From NCBI RefSeq assembly GCF_039909015.1, contig NZ_CP150919.1:4192501-4256500 (forward strand): a DNA stretch of 64,000 bases, given 5' to 3'. The stretch comes from Pseudomonas grandcourensis (GTDB taxonomy: Bacteria > Pseudomonadota > Gammaproteobacteria > Pseudomonadales > Pseudomonadaceae). Within the stretch, counting starts at the first letter, position 1, and each line of letters opens with the position of its first letter. The position numbers were made by a program, and so were the translations under genes. The notes beneath the pieces were generated by a model that was not told the origin of the DNA, ran no database searches, and was given only the letters and a program-made list of their open reading frames with translations. Positions 35,025 through 43,498 of the stretch are shown in pieces.

Positions 35025-35804
35025 TTACTCGCCGTAAACGTCAAACTTGAAGTACTTGTCCTGCACTTGCTTGTACTTGCCGTTGGCGCGGATTTCGGTG
35101 ATAGCGGTGTTGAATTTCTCGGCCAGGGCGGTATCGCCCTTGCGCACGGCAATGCCGGCGCCGCCACCGAAGTATTTCGGATCGTTGTACTCAGGGCCGA
35201 CGAAGGCAAAACCTTTACCGGCGTCGGTTTTCAGGAAACCGTCATCCAGGTTGACCGAGTCGGCCAGCAGCGCGTCAATGCGGCCGGACACCATGTCCAG
35301 GTTGGCTTCCTGCTGGGAGCCGTAGCGCACCAGGACAATCCCTGCCGGTTGCAGCACTTCAGTGGCGAAGCGGTCGTGGGTACTGGCGCGCAACACACCG
35401 ACTTTCTTGCCCTTGAGTTCGGTCAGCGGGTCCTTGACGTCGCTGCCTTCCTTCATCACGAAGCGCGCCGGGGTGTGGTAGTACTTGATGGTGAAATCGA
35501 CGTTCTTCTTACGATCGTCAGTGATGGTCATGGACGACAGGATGGCGTCGATTTTCTTGACCTTCAGCGCAGGGATCAGGCCGTCGAACTCTTGCTCGAC
35601 CCAGGTGCACTTGACTTTCATCTGCTCGCACAGCGCGTCGCCGATATCCACGTCGAAACCGGTGAGTTTGCCGTCAGGGGTTTTCATCGAGAATGGCGGG
35701 TAGCCGGCTTCGATACCGATGCGGATCGGCTTGGCGTCTTCGGCCACGGCGGTCAGGGACAACATCGACAGTGCCAGGGCACCGAACATCACTAGCTTCT
35801 TCAT
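35025..35804 (-). CDS. ABC transporter amino acid-binding protein
   Basis: The 259-residue periplasmic protein has a Sec signal ([11 protein letters not shown] ... A-V-A-E) and the type II binding fold of the SBP_bac_3 family: [10 protein letters not shown] near residue 30, G-F-D-V-D-I-G near 48, and [10 protein letters not shown] near 90, a sequence typical of basic amino acid binders (AotJ/HisJ/ArgT). An arginine or ornithine ligand is therefore likely. The cognate permease and ATPase genes are not adjacent. AGGAG precedes the ATG. Confidence 0.87.
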   Translation of the reverse strand: MKKLVMFGALALSMLSLTAVAEDAKPIRIGIEAGYPPFSMKTPDGKLTGFDVDIGDALCEQMKVKCTWVEQEFDGLIPALKVKKIDAILSSMTITDDRKKNVDFTIKYYHTPARFVMKEGSDVKDPLTELKGKKVGVLRASTHDRFATEVLQPAGIVLVRYGSQQEANLDMVSGRIDALLADSVNLDDGFLKTDAGKGFAFVGPEYNDPKYFGGGAGIAVRKGDTALAEKFNTAITEIRANGKYKQVQDKYFKFDVYGE

Positions 35805-36134
35805 TTATAACTCCTGTGTGCGGAGGCTTTTATTGGCAGCTTCGATTGGCAGCGTTCGGTCATCGCTTCGTGAGCGGGAACCGAAGTGGCCGGCAGTCTA
35901 GAGCGGCTACAGGAGGGTAAATTACGCCGAAGCGACAATTATTTACAGAAAAGTAGCACCTGGAGGGAGGCGTCGAGGTGAGTGCGCCATGACAGTGCAA
36001 TGTCTGTCAGATATATCGCAATTTCAGACCAGACTTACAGGTTTTACGGCTGCATCCGACAGAACAGGACGACTGGCGATGCCCGGTGTTTTGCGGCACA
36101 TTGAGCGCCCTTGCGTCCCATCGAGAGTAGCGTG
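35805..36134. other. Intergenic region without recognisable gene
   Basis: About 330 bases between the divergent binding-protein and amidotransferase genes. It contains upstream control DNA for both, including an AT-rich stretch near 35930-35945, but I see no gene, repeat or clear operator. Confidence 0.6.
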
Positions 36135-36776
36135 ATGCCCACGTTGAACCTGATCCAGCACCACCCCGCCGAAGGTCCGGGCGCCATCGCCATCTGGGCC
36201 GAATCCCGAGGGCTGACGCTGAAGGTGTTTCGCGCCGACCTCGGCCAATTGCCGTCCGTCAGCGCCGATCCCGTGATCCTGTTGGGCGGGCCTTATGAAT
36301 CCAATGCCGGCCCGGCCTGGCTGGAAGCCGAGCGGCAATGGCTCAGAGGCGCTCTCGATCAGGACGCGGCTGTGTTCGCCATTTGCCTGGGGGCACAGTT
36401 GCTGGCGTTGAGCCTGGGCGGGAATGTACGGCGGATGGACCAGAGCGAAACCGGATGGACCACCGTGAGCTTTATCGATGGGCAAACGCTGAAGGTGCTG
36501 GAGTGGCACGAAGACGCCATCGACCTGCCGCCTGCCGCGCAGCTGTTGGCCGGCAGCGAACACTGCGCGCAGCAGATGTACCGCGCCGGGTCGACGCGGC
36601 TGGGGTTGCAGTTTCATCCGGAGTGGAACGCCGAGTCGGTGGCCATGCTCAATGCGCATTTTGGCGATGAGTCGCCGTTGCCACGGGGGCCGCAAGAGAC
36701 TGAGGCTTACGCAGCAGTGGCCAAGTGGTTAGAGGCGACGCTGGATAAGTGGTGGGCGGCCACTTCCTTTCGCTGA
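36135..36776 (+). CDS. Class I glutamine amidotransferase-like protein
   Basis: A 213-residue protein with the GATase class I triad: Cys in F-A-I-C-L-G-A-Q near residue 85, and His-x-Glu in L-Q-F-H-P-E-W near 168. It stands alone and therefore may act like the gamma-glutamyl or GMP synthase-like single-domain amidotransferases that remove glutamine groups or hydrolyse gamma-glutamyl compounds. The start at 36135 has GAGAG seven bases upstream. Substrate unknown. Confidence 0.83.
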   Translation: MPTLNLIQHHPAEGPGAIAIWAESRGLTLKVFRADLGQLPSVSADPVILLGGPYESNAGPAWLEAERQWLRGALDQDAAVFAICLGAQLLALSLGGNVRRMDQSETGWTTVSFIDGQTLKVLEWHEDAIDLPPAAQLLAGSEHCAQQMYRAGSTRLGLQFHPEWNAESVAMLNAHFGDESPLPRGPQETEAYAAVAKWLEATLDKWWAATSFR

Positions 36777-36784
36777 AATACATA

Positions 36785-36902
36785 CCTGTGGCGAGGGGGC
36801 TTGCCCCCGTTGGGTTGCGCAGCAACCCCAGAATATCGGTAATAGTCGAGAGTTTTGGGAGCGCTGCGCACTCCAACGGGGGCAAGCCCCCTCGCCACAG
36901 GG
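36785..36902. repeat. REP pair, family A
   Basis: Arms CCTGTGGCGAGGGGGCTTGC and its complement; the interior is almost the same as in 32121-32235. It lies between the convergent amidotransferase and rhodanese genes. Confidence 0.88.
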
Positions 36903-36920
36903 ATCAATGGTGTTTGAAGA

Positions 36921-37355
36921 TCAGCATTCACAACCAAACACTGCACGGGCAGGCCGATGCTCAGTGACACTCAACTCAAACCCTTCATCCAACCACCCGG
37001 TCACGCCGCCGATCATCTCCTTGACCGGATACCCCAGGGCCGCCAGTTTCACCGCCGCCTTGTTGGCGCCGTTGCAGTGTGGTCCGGCGCAATACACCAC
37101 GAACAAGCTGTTCTTCGGATACCCCGCCAAACCTTCGGCGCTCAGCAGGCGCCCGGGAATGTTGATCGCTCCCGGTACGTGCCCGCGTTCGAACGCCAGC
37201 GGGCCACGAACATCCACCAGAATGAAATCGACTTCGCCAGCCTGCTGGCTGCCGTGGACGTCGGAACAATCGGTTTCGAAGGTCAGACGGTTGCTGAAAT
37301 GCATCAGGGCGATGGCCGAGGGGGCGGCGGGAATTTCGCGAACCAGGCTGGTCAT
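36921..37355 (-). CDS. Rhodanese-like domain protein
   Basis: A 144-residue single rhodanese domain with V-D-V-R-G near residue 48, G-H-V-P-G-A-I-N-I-P near 58 and the active-site loop V-Y-C-A-G-P-H-C-N-G-A near 87, which holds the persulfide Cys and a second Cys. It can move sulfur from thiosulfate or persulfide to an acceptor. The start at 37355 (M-T-S-L-V-R) has GGAG upstream. It diverges from FtrA by 101 bases, so FtrA probably controls it. Confidence 0.86.
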   Translation of the reverse strand: MTSLVREIPAAPSAIALMHFSNRLTFETDCSDVHGSQQAGEVDFILVDVRGPLAFERGHVPGAINIPGRLLSAEGLAGYPKNSLFVVYCAGPHCNGANKAAVKLAALGYPVKEMIGGVTGWLDEGFELSVTEHRPARAVFGCEC

Positions 37356-37456
37356 GGGCTGTACTCCAAAGAAGCGGTGGGTGTGGGAAGACTTTATCCG
37401 CCAGACACAAGCGGCTACAGTGGCGCACAAGACACTCACCGGGAACTTTCCGCCAA

Positions 37457-38431
37457 ATGCAGCCCACCCCAGGAACGGTCGCGATTCTGGCCTACGATGG
37501 CCTCTGCACCTTCGAGTTCGGTATTGCCGTGGAGATCTTCGGCCTGCCACGGCCTGAATTCGATTTTCCGTGGTACGAGCATCGTATCGTCGCGGTCGAT
37601 CAAGGCCCGATGCGTGCCATGGGCGGCATCCAGGTACTGGCCGATGGCGGCATGGAATTGCTCGCCGATGCCCGCACCATCATCATTCCCGGCTGGCGCG
37701 ACCGCAGCGCCGCAGTGCCGGCGGAACTGATCGCCGCCCTGCGCCAGGCCCATGCCCGGGGGGCGCGGTTGCTGTCGATCTGCTCCGGCGTTTTCGTCCT
37801 CGCCGCCACCGGGTTGCTCGACGGCCACGGCGCGACCACGCACTGGCGCTATACCTCGGAACTGGCCGAGCGCTTTCCCGGCATCCTCGTGGACCCGGAC
37901 GTGCTGTATGTCGATTCCGGCCAATTGATCACCTCCGCTGGCAGCGCGGCAGGTATCGATGCCTGCCTGCATCTGGTGGCGCGGGATTTCGGCACCCAGG
38001 TGGCCAATTCAGTGGCGCGACGCCTGGTCATGTCGCCGCAACGCAGCGGTGGCCAGGCGCAATTCATACCGACGCCGGTCAGCCCTACACCGCGCAGCGA
38101 TCTTTCCCGCGTCATGCAGTGGGCTCGTGAGCGTTTGCACGAACCACTGGAGGTGCGCGACCTGGCCAGCGAAGCCGCCATGAGCGAACGCACCTTCCTG
38201 CGTCGCTTCACCGAAGCCAGCGGCCAGTCACCGAAAACCTGGTTGCAGCACGAACGACTGGGCCGCGCCCGCGAACTGCTGGAAAGCAGCGACCAGAACA
38301 CCGAGCAGATTGCCGAGCGTTGTGGTTATCGCTCGGTGGAAAGCTTTCGGGTGGCCTTTCGAACGGTGGTGGGCGTGCCGCCTTCGGTGTATCGGGAGCG
38401 GTTTGGGCGTGGGGGCAATGCTGGTTTTTGA
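37457..38431 (+). CDS. ftrA: GlxA/FtrA-type AraC-family regulator
   Basis: A 324-residue regulator with an N-terminal DJ-1/PfpI-like domain (residues about 8-180, with the nucleophile-elbow-like S-I-C-S-G-V-F near 115) and a C-terminal AraC HTH domain (E-V-R-D-L-A-S-E-A-A-M-S-E-R-T-F near 235 and C-G-Y-R-S-V-E-S-F near 290). FtrA-like proteins activate genes beside them, here most likely the divergent rhodanese gene. The ligand is unknown. Confidence 0.85.
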   Translation: MQPTPGTVAILAYDGLCTFEFGIAVEIFGLPRPEFDFPWYEHRIVAVDQGPMRAMGGIQVLADGGMELLADARTIIIPGWRDRSAAVPAELIAALRQAHARGARLLSICSGVFVLAATGLLDGHGATTHWRYTSELAERFPGILVDPDVLYVDSGQLITSAGSAAGIDACLHLVARDFGTQVANSVARRLVMSPQRSGGQAQFIPTPVSPTPRSDLSRVMQWARERLHEPLEVRDLASEAAMSERTFLRRFTEASGQSPKTWLQHERLGRARELLESSDQNTEQIAERCGYRSVESFRVAFRTVVGVPPSVYRERFGRGGNAGF

Positions 38432-38438
38432 GGTGTTC

Positions 38439-39194
38439 TCAAGGCTTGCGCAACAAATAAGTATCCATGATCCAGCCATTGGCCAGCCGCGCCGCCTTGC
38501 GCACCCGTTCGATTTCATCCGCCACATCCTTGAGTTTGCCGCGGATCAGGATTTCATCCGGCGTCCCCAGATAGGCCCCCCAGTAAATCTCGGTGTCCTG
38601 ATCCACCACCTGCTGGTAAGCATCCTGGGCATCGAGCATCACCACCAGGCTGTCGGCATCGCTCACCTGCCCTGCCGCAAGGCGCCGGCCGGTGGTGATC
38701 TCAACGGAGCGGCCAATCTGGTTGAGCGGCACCTTGTGTCGGGCCGCCAACGCCTGGACGCTGGTAATGCCGGGGATCACCTCGAACTCGAACCCACAGG
38801 CGCCCGAGGCCTGGATCGCCTGAAGGATACGGATGGTGCTGTCGTACAACGCAGGGTCGCCCCACACTAGGAAACCACCACACTGGCTGTCGGACAGTTC
38901 TTCATTGATCAGCCGTTCGAAGGTCTGTTGTTTGGCCAGGTTCAAGTCGTCGACACTGGTCTTGTAGTCCACCTCACCGCGCTCGCGCTCAGGGCTGTGG
39001 GCTTCGACAAAACGGTAATCGCGGCCGGTGATGTAGCGTTCGCAGATTTCACGGCGCAGATCGATGAGTTTGTCTTTGCTCTGGCCCTTGTCCATGAGAA
39101 AAAAAACATCGACCTGATTCAGCGCCTTCACCGCTTGCATCGTGATGTAGTCGGGGTTGCCGGCACCAATCCCGATGACCAGGAGTTTTTTCAT
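38439..39194 (-). CDS. cobF: Precorrin-6A synthase (deacetylating)
   Basis: The 251-residue tetrapyrrole methyltransferase of the aerobic cobalamin pathway methylates C1 of precorrin-5 and releases acetate. It shows the SAM site I-G-I-G-A-G-N-P-D-Y near residue 6, V-W-G-D-P-A-L-Y-D-S near 100 and V-I-P-G-I-T-S-V near 130. Its start codon overlaps the stop of the upstream phosphatase gene. Other cob genes are not adjacent, so it is a displaced member of the pathway. Confidence 0.92.
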   Translation of the reverse strand: MKKLLVIGIGAGNPDYITMQAVKALNQVDVFFLMDKGQSKDKLIDLRREICERYITGRDYRFVEAHSPERERGEVDYKTSVDDLNLAKQQTFERLINEELSDSQCGGFLVWGDPALYDSTIRILQAIQASGACGFEFEVIPGITSVQALAARHKVPLNQIGRSVEITTGRRLAAGQVSDADSLVVMLDAQDAYQQVVDQDTEIYWGAYLGTPDEILIRGKLKDVADEIERVRKAARLANGWIMDTYLLRKP

Positions 39195-39766
39195 CACAGC
39201 AAGTCCTCGGGGTCGGTGCCCGGCAAGCGCAGCCGCCAGCGGCCATGGAACCGCAACTCGACAGCCGACAGGGGCTCGACGTCGATCAGGCTGGACGATG
39301 CCCCCTGCAAAACCTGCGTCAACGCGGCGCGGATGACAAAGGGATGGGTAATGGCCACGATGTGCCCCGGCGTTGACTGCACCGCTGTCAACCACGCACT
39401 CACCCGCTCGCCCAGTTGCAGCAACGACTCACCACCGTGGGGCGCCGAAGCCGGGTTCTCCAGCCAATCCTGAAGCACCTGGGCTTGAGTCTTTTGCAAA
39501 TCGCCGATGCGTTCACCGCCCCAACGCCCGAAGTCGCAGTCCCTCAAGGCGTCGACAATTTCCGGCGCGCTGCCGAACAGTTCAGCGGTTTGCCGGGTGC
39601 GCAACTCCGGGCCGCAGACAAGGCGTGGAGCGCCCTTGAACTGGTTGCAACGGGAAAGCCTGAGCGCTTGCCAATCCATCTCCAGAGGTTCATCCAGAGG
39701 AAAACGCGCCAATTTCTGTGCGACGGTTCGCGCATGGCACATCAGGGTTAAACGGGTTGCCTGCAC
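39194..39766 (-). CDS. Histidine phosphatase superfamily protein with altered active-site motif
   Basis: A 190-residue protein. The N-terminal motif reads L-M-C-H-A-R-T where most family members have L-x-R-H-G-x-T, so the conserved first Arg is replaced by Cys and Gly by Ala. The rest of the pocket is present: L-R-T-R-Q-T-A, D-F-G-R-W and I-T-H-P near residue 140. The overlap with cobF suggests a CobC-like role, but that is unproved. The start is uncertain: a GTG at 39766 has GGAG nine bases away, TTG 39772 and ATG 39742 are alternatives. Confidence 0.75.
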   Translation of the reverse strand: MQATRLTLMCHARTVAQKLARFPLDEPLEMDWQALRLSRCNQFKGAPRLVCGPELRTRQTAELFGSAPEIVDALRDCDFGRWGGERIGDLQKTQAQVLQDWLENPASAPHGGESLLQLGERVSAWLTAVQSTPGHIVAITHPFVIRAALTQVLQGASSSLIDVEPLSAVELRFHGRWRLRLPGTDPEDLL

Positions 39767-40330
39767 CAGCAATGACTCCAGGGATGGAAAGGAACAACGG
39801 CGTCAGGTGACCGCCATCGCGCAATTGTGCCGCAAGAAAGCAGGCCCGGGTGTTGTTTAATTTTCCAGCTGGAAACGGATTCCTTCAGTCATTTCCTGCC
39901 AGATTTTCTGTCATGGCTGACCGCAACGCAGGCAATCACCTACAAGACTTTACGACATCGGCGTAGCCCCGTGGGGCAGGCACTTTGCCCCTTTTTCGGG
40001 CACGAGCAGACCACACGAAAATTCACTAGACAGGCAGTACGCGATAATTAAATACTCCTTTCAACGGACTGTTAAAACACTTGCCACGCTCATCCAGCAG
40101 GAGCCCGGATGCCTTTTGTCGAACACCCGATCAACGCGTCTGGCCAGGCATCGCCTGCGGCCGAACCACCCGCTCCTCGTTTAATGCGGTCCATCCCGGG
40201 AATCATCCGATAAGAAAAAGAGTGGCGCCTGACAACGTTCAGATGACCACCGATTTAATGTGCGGAAAAACCGACAGTGATAGTCAGATTCGGCTCCAAT
40301 CGCCGAATCGTTTGATACAGGAGTGTCTCC
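39767..40330. other. 564-base leader or intergenic region before aruF
   Basis: No gene is supported here. At 39973-39996 the plus strand has a terminator-like hairpin GGGGCA / TGCCCC followed by five T, and GCCCC at 39966 can instead pair with the same GGGGC, so two exclusive structures are possible. The last 300 bases before aruF show short AT-rich parts near 40040 but no clear promoter or riboswitch core. Confidence 0.5.
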
Positions 40331-41347
40331 ATGCTGGTCTTGCGTCCAGTCGAGTTGGCCGACCTGCCCCAGTTGCAGAGGCTCGCCCGTGAAAGCCTCG
40401 TGGGCGTCACCTCCCTGCCCGACGACAGCGAACGGTTACGCGAAAAAATCCTCGATTCCTGTGCCTCGTTCGAAAAGGACGTGCAGGCTCATGGCCCGGA
40501 AAACTATTTCTTTGTGCTCGAAGACCTGACGACACGGCAACTGACCGGCTGCTCGGAAATCCTCGCCACGGCCGGGTACAACGAGCCGTTCTACAGCCTG
40601 CGCAACCGGCACTTCACCAGTGCCTCGCGGGAACTGAACATCGAGCACGGCGTACCGGCCTTGTCGTTGTGTCAGGACCTCAGTGGCCACACCTTGTTGC
40701 GGGGCTTCCATATCGACGCCGCGCGGGTACGTAGCGCGCATTCCGAACTGCTGTCGCGGGCGCGCCTGTTGTTCATCGCCGCCCACGCCCGGCGTTTTTC
40801 CGACACGGTGATCACCGAGATCGTCGGCTACAGCAGTGATGAAGGCCACTCGCCATTTTGGGACGCCGTGGGCAAGCATTTCTTCGACTTGCCCTACGTC
40901 GAGGCCGAACGGCTTTGCGGCCTGCAGAGCCGCACCTTTCTCGCCGAACTGATGCCGCAGTATCCGATCTACGTGCCCATGTTGCCCCAGGCGGCACAGG
41001 ACTGCATCGGCAGCATCCACCCCGATGGCCAGGAAGCCTTCGATATCCTCGAACGGGAAGGCTTCGAAACCAACAGTTACATCGATCTGTTCGATGGCGG
41101 CCCGACCCTCTATGCGCGCACCTCGGGCATTCGCTCCATCGCCCACAGCCAGTGCGACGTAGCGCAGCCTGGACCGGTGATCGATGCCCGTGGCAGCTTT
41201 CTGGTGAGCAACGAGTCCTTGACGGATTATCGGGCCATCGTCGCTGATCTTGATTACATCCCCGGGCAACCCGTGACGCTGGACGCCGCCATGTGCGAGG
41301 CGCTGAAGGTGACCGAGGGCAGCACGATCAGGCTGGTTGCCCTGTGA
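40331..41347 (+). CDS. aruF: Arginine/ornithine N-succinyltransferase, alpha subunit
   Basis: A 338-residue AstA-family GNAT-like acyltransferase subunit of the arginine succinyltransferase pathway. It begins M-L-V-L-R-P-V-E-L-A-D-L, has the V-T-S-L-P-D-D near residue 26, H-S-E-L-L-S-R-A-R-L-L-F near 140, and S-P-F-W-D-A-V-G-K-H-F-F near 176, all typical of AruF. It pairs with AruG, 50 bases downstream. The usual aruC, aruD, aruB and aruE neighbours are absent, which suggests a second, separated copy. Confidence 0.9.
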   Translation: MLVLRPVELADLPQLQRLARESLVGVTSLPDDSERLREKILDSCASFEKDVQAHGPENYFFVLEDLTTRQLTGCSEILATAGYNEPFYSLRNRHFTSASRELNIEHGVPALSLCQDLSGHTLLRGFHIDAARVRSAHSELLSRARLLFIAAHARRFSDTVITEIVGYSSDEGHSPFWDAVGKHFFDLPYVEAERLCGLQSRTFLAELMPQYPIYVPMLPQAAQDCIGSIHPDGQEAFDILEREGFETNSYIDLFDGGPTLYARTSGIRSIAHSQCDVAQPGPVIDARGSFLVSNESLTDYRAIVADLDYIPGQPVTLDAAMCEALKVTEGSTIRLVAL

Positions 41348-41396
41348 ACGCTCACCAGATTCAACGCCAGAGCACACGCGCACAAGGAACAGCCGC

Positions 41397-42431
41397 ATGA
41401 TTGTCCGTCCGGTTCAGATCACCGACCTGCCCGCCCTGTTCGCGCTGGTGCGCCAGGCCGTTCCGGGGCTTACCAGCCTGCCGGCCGATGAAGAACGCCT
41501 GGCCCACCGGATTCGCTGGGCCCAACGCACCTTCGCCGGGCAGGTCGACCGGGCCGATGCCGATTACCTGTTCGTGCTCGAGGACGACGAGCAGCAAGTG
41601 GTGGGCGTCAGCGCCCTGACGGGGGGCGTCGGTCTGCGCGAGCCCTGGTACAACTACCGGGTCGGACTGACAGTCAGCGCTTCGGCGGACCTGGGTATCC
41701 AGCGCCAGATCCCGACCCTGTTCCTGAGCAATGAATTGACCGGGCAATCGGAAGTCTGCTCGTTGTACCTGCGCCCCGATCAGCGCCAGGGCAGCAACGG
41801 CCGTTTGCTTTCCCTCGCACGCCTGTTGTTCGTGGCCGAGTTTACCCAGCTGTTCGGCAACCGGCTCATCGCCGAATTACGCGGCAGCGCTGACGAACGA
41901 GGTGGCTCGCCGTTCTGGGACAGCCTCGGCCGGCACTTTTTCAAGATGGATTTCAGCCACGCCGATCACTTGTCCGGGCTGGGCAACAAATCCTTCATCG
42001 CCGAACTGATGCCGCGCCAGCCGCTGTACACCTGCCTGCTCACCGAACAGGCCCAGGCGGTGATCGGCAAGGCCCACCCCAATACCGAACCGGCCCTGAA
42101 AATCCTCAGCGCCGAGGGTTTTGCCCACAAGGGCTACATCGATATCTTCGACGGCGGGCCGGTCATTGAAGCCCCGGTTTCCGGGATCCGTACCGTGCGC
42201 GACAGCCAACCCTTGTCACTGGCCATCGGCTCGCCGGACGAGAAAGCGCCCCTCTGGCTGATTCACAACCGCCGCCTGGAAAACTGTCGCATCACCTGCG
42301 CCCCGGCCCGACAGGTGGGCAACAGCCTGATGGTTGATCGCCTGACCGCCAAGCGCCTGCAGCTGCAACCCGGTGATTCGGTGCGCGCCGTGCCGCTGCT
42401 TGATCAGCGGCAACAGGCCGTGGCGGCGTGA
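41397..42431 (+). CDS. aruG: Arginine N-succinyltransferase, beta subunit
   Basis: The 344-residue partner of AruF has the same fold and motifs: M-I-V-R-P-V-Q-I-T-D-L at the start, L-T-S-L-P-A-D-E near residue 26, G-G-S-P-F-W-D-S-L-G-R-H-F-F near 172 and F-I-A-E-L-M-P near 205. AruFG transfers succinyl from succinyl-CoA to L-arginine or ornithine. The start at 41397 has AAGGA upstream. It is followed by unrelated genes, not by aruD. Confidence 0.9.
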   Translation: MIVRPVQITDLPALFALVRQAVPGLTSLPADEERLAHRIRWAQRTFAGQVDRADADYLFVLEDDEQQVVGVSALTGGVGLREPWYNYRVGLTVSASADLGIQRQIPTLFLSNELTGQSEVCSLYLRPDQRQGSNGRLLSLARLLFVAEFTQLFGNRLIAELRGSADERGGSPFWDSLGRHFFKMDFSHADHLSGLGNKSFIAELMPRQPLYTCLLTEQAQAVIGKAHPNTEPALKILSAEGFAHKGYIDIFDGGPVIEAPVSGIRTVRDSQPLSLAIGSPDEKAPLWLIHNRRLENCRITCAPARQVGNSLMVDRLTAKRLQLQPGDSVRAVPLLDQRQQAVAA

Positions 42432-42573
42432 CCTATCAGTTCCATCGCTGCGACGTCAATCGGCCTAACCCAGCAAATTCGTCATCATTCTCCCCCGGCG
42501 CGCGTGATAGCCTTTTATTTCTTCGGCGTTGACACTTTTGCTCAAGCCCTTCCATTCCATTGGTGGAACTCAT

Positions 42574-43443
42574 ATGTCCAGGCTTTCCCATCAAGATTTG
42601 CGCCGCAATTTTCGCCAACTGTTCGCCTCCAACACCTGCTACCACACGGCCTCGGTGTTCGACCCGATGTCCGCCCGCATCGCCGCCGACCTGGGTTTCG
42701 AAGTCGGGATCCTTGGGGGTTCGGTCGCCTCGCTGCAAGTGTTGGGCGCCCCCGACTTTGCGCTGATCACCCTCAGCGAATTCGCTGAGCAGGCCACCCG
42801 CATCGGCCGAGTCGCCCAGCTGCCGGTGATCGCCGACGCCGACCACGGCTACGGCAACGCGCTCAATGTCATGCGTACGATTGTCGAACTCGAACGGGCC
42901 GGCGTCGCTGCGCTGACCATCGAAGACACCCTGCTGCCCGCGCAGTTCGGCCGCAAATCCACCGACCTGATCACGGTCGCCGAAGGCGTCGGCAAGATCC
43001 GCGCGGCGCTCGAAGCCCGCTGCGATTCGGAAATGGCAATCATCGCCCGCACCCACGCCGGGATTCTGCCGGTGCAGGAAATCATCAGCCGCACCCGGCA
43101 ATACCAGAGCGCCGGGGCCGACGGGATCTGCATGGTGGGCATCAAGGACTTCGACCATCTGGAGCAGATCGCCGAGCACCTGAGCGTGCCGCTGATGTTG
43201 GTGACCTATGGCAACCCGCTGCTACGCGATGACAAGCGCCTGGCCGAACTGGGTGTGCGCGTGACCATCGACGGCCATGGCGCGTACTTCGCCGCGATCA
43301 AGGCGACCTACGACAGCCTGCGCGAGCAACGCCAGATCCTCACCCAGACCTCGGACCTGAGCGCCACCGAGCTGACGCACACCTACACGCAACCCGAGGA
43401 ATACATCCGCTTTGCGGAAGAGTTCATGAGCGTGAAGGAGTGA
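42574..43443 (+). CDS. Oxaloacetate decarboxylase (PEP mutase/isocitrate lyase superfamily)
   Basis: A 289-residue TIM-barrel enzyme resembling the characterised oxaloacetate decarboxylase PA4872. It shows A-D-A-D-H-G-Y-G-N near residue 88 (metal binding), T-I-E-D-T near 114 and A-R-T-H-A-G near 160. It lacks the K-K-C-G-H motif of isocitrate lyases. The start at 42574 (M-S-R-L-S-H) has GGTGGAA upstream; the longer frame starts in intergenic DNA. A single-gene unit. Confidence 0.87.
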   Translation: MSRLSHQDLRRNFRQLFASNTCYHTASVFDPMSARIAADLGFEVGILGGSVASLQVLGAPDFALITLSEFAEQATRIGRVAQLPVIADADHGYGNALNVMRTIVELERAGVAALTIEDTLLPAQFGRKSTDLITVAEGVGKIRAALEARCDSEMAIIARTHAGILPVQEIISRTRQYQSAGADGICMVGIKDFDHLEQIAEHLSVPLMLVTYGNPLLRDDKRLAELGVRVTIDGHGAYFAAIKATYDSLREQRQILTQTSDLSATELTHTYTQPEEYIRFAEEFMSVKE

Positions 43444-43498
43444 CGGTTTAACCGACACACCGCCTTCGCGAGCGCGTTCGCAGTTTAGCGGTGGACAG

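Noticed and set aside
39767..40080. Cobalamin riboswitch near cobF
   Set aside because: No B12-box core sequence was found on either strand.
40081..40392. 103-codon frame overlapping the start of aruF
   Set aside because: No ribosome site, no recognisable fold, and it would overlap aruF in another frame.
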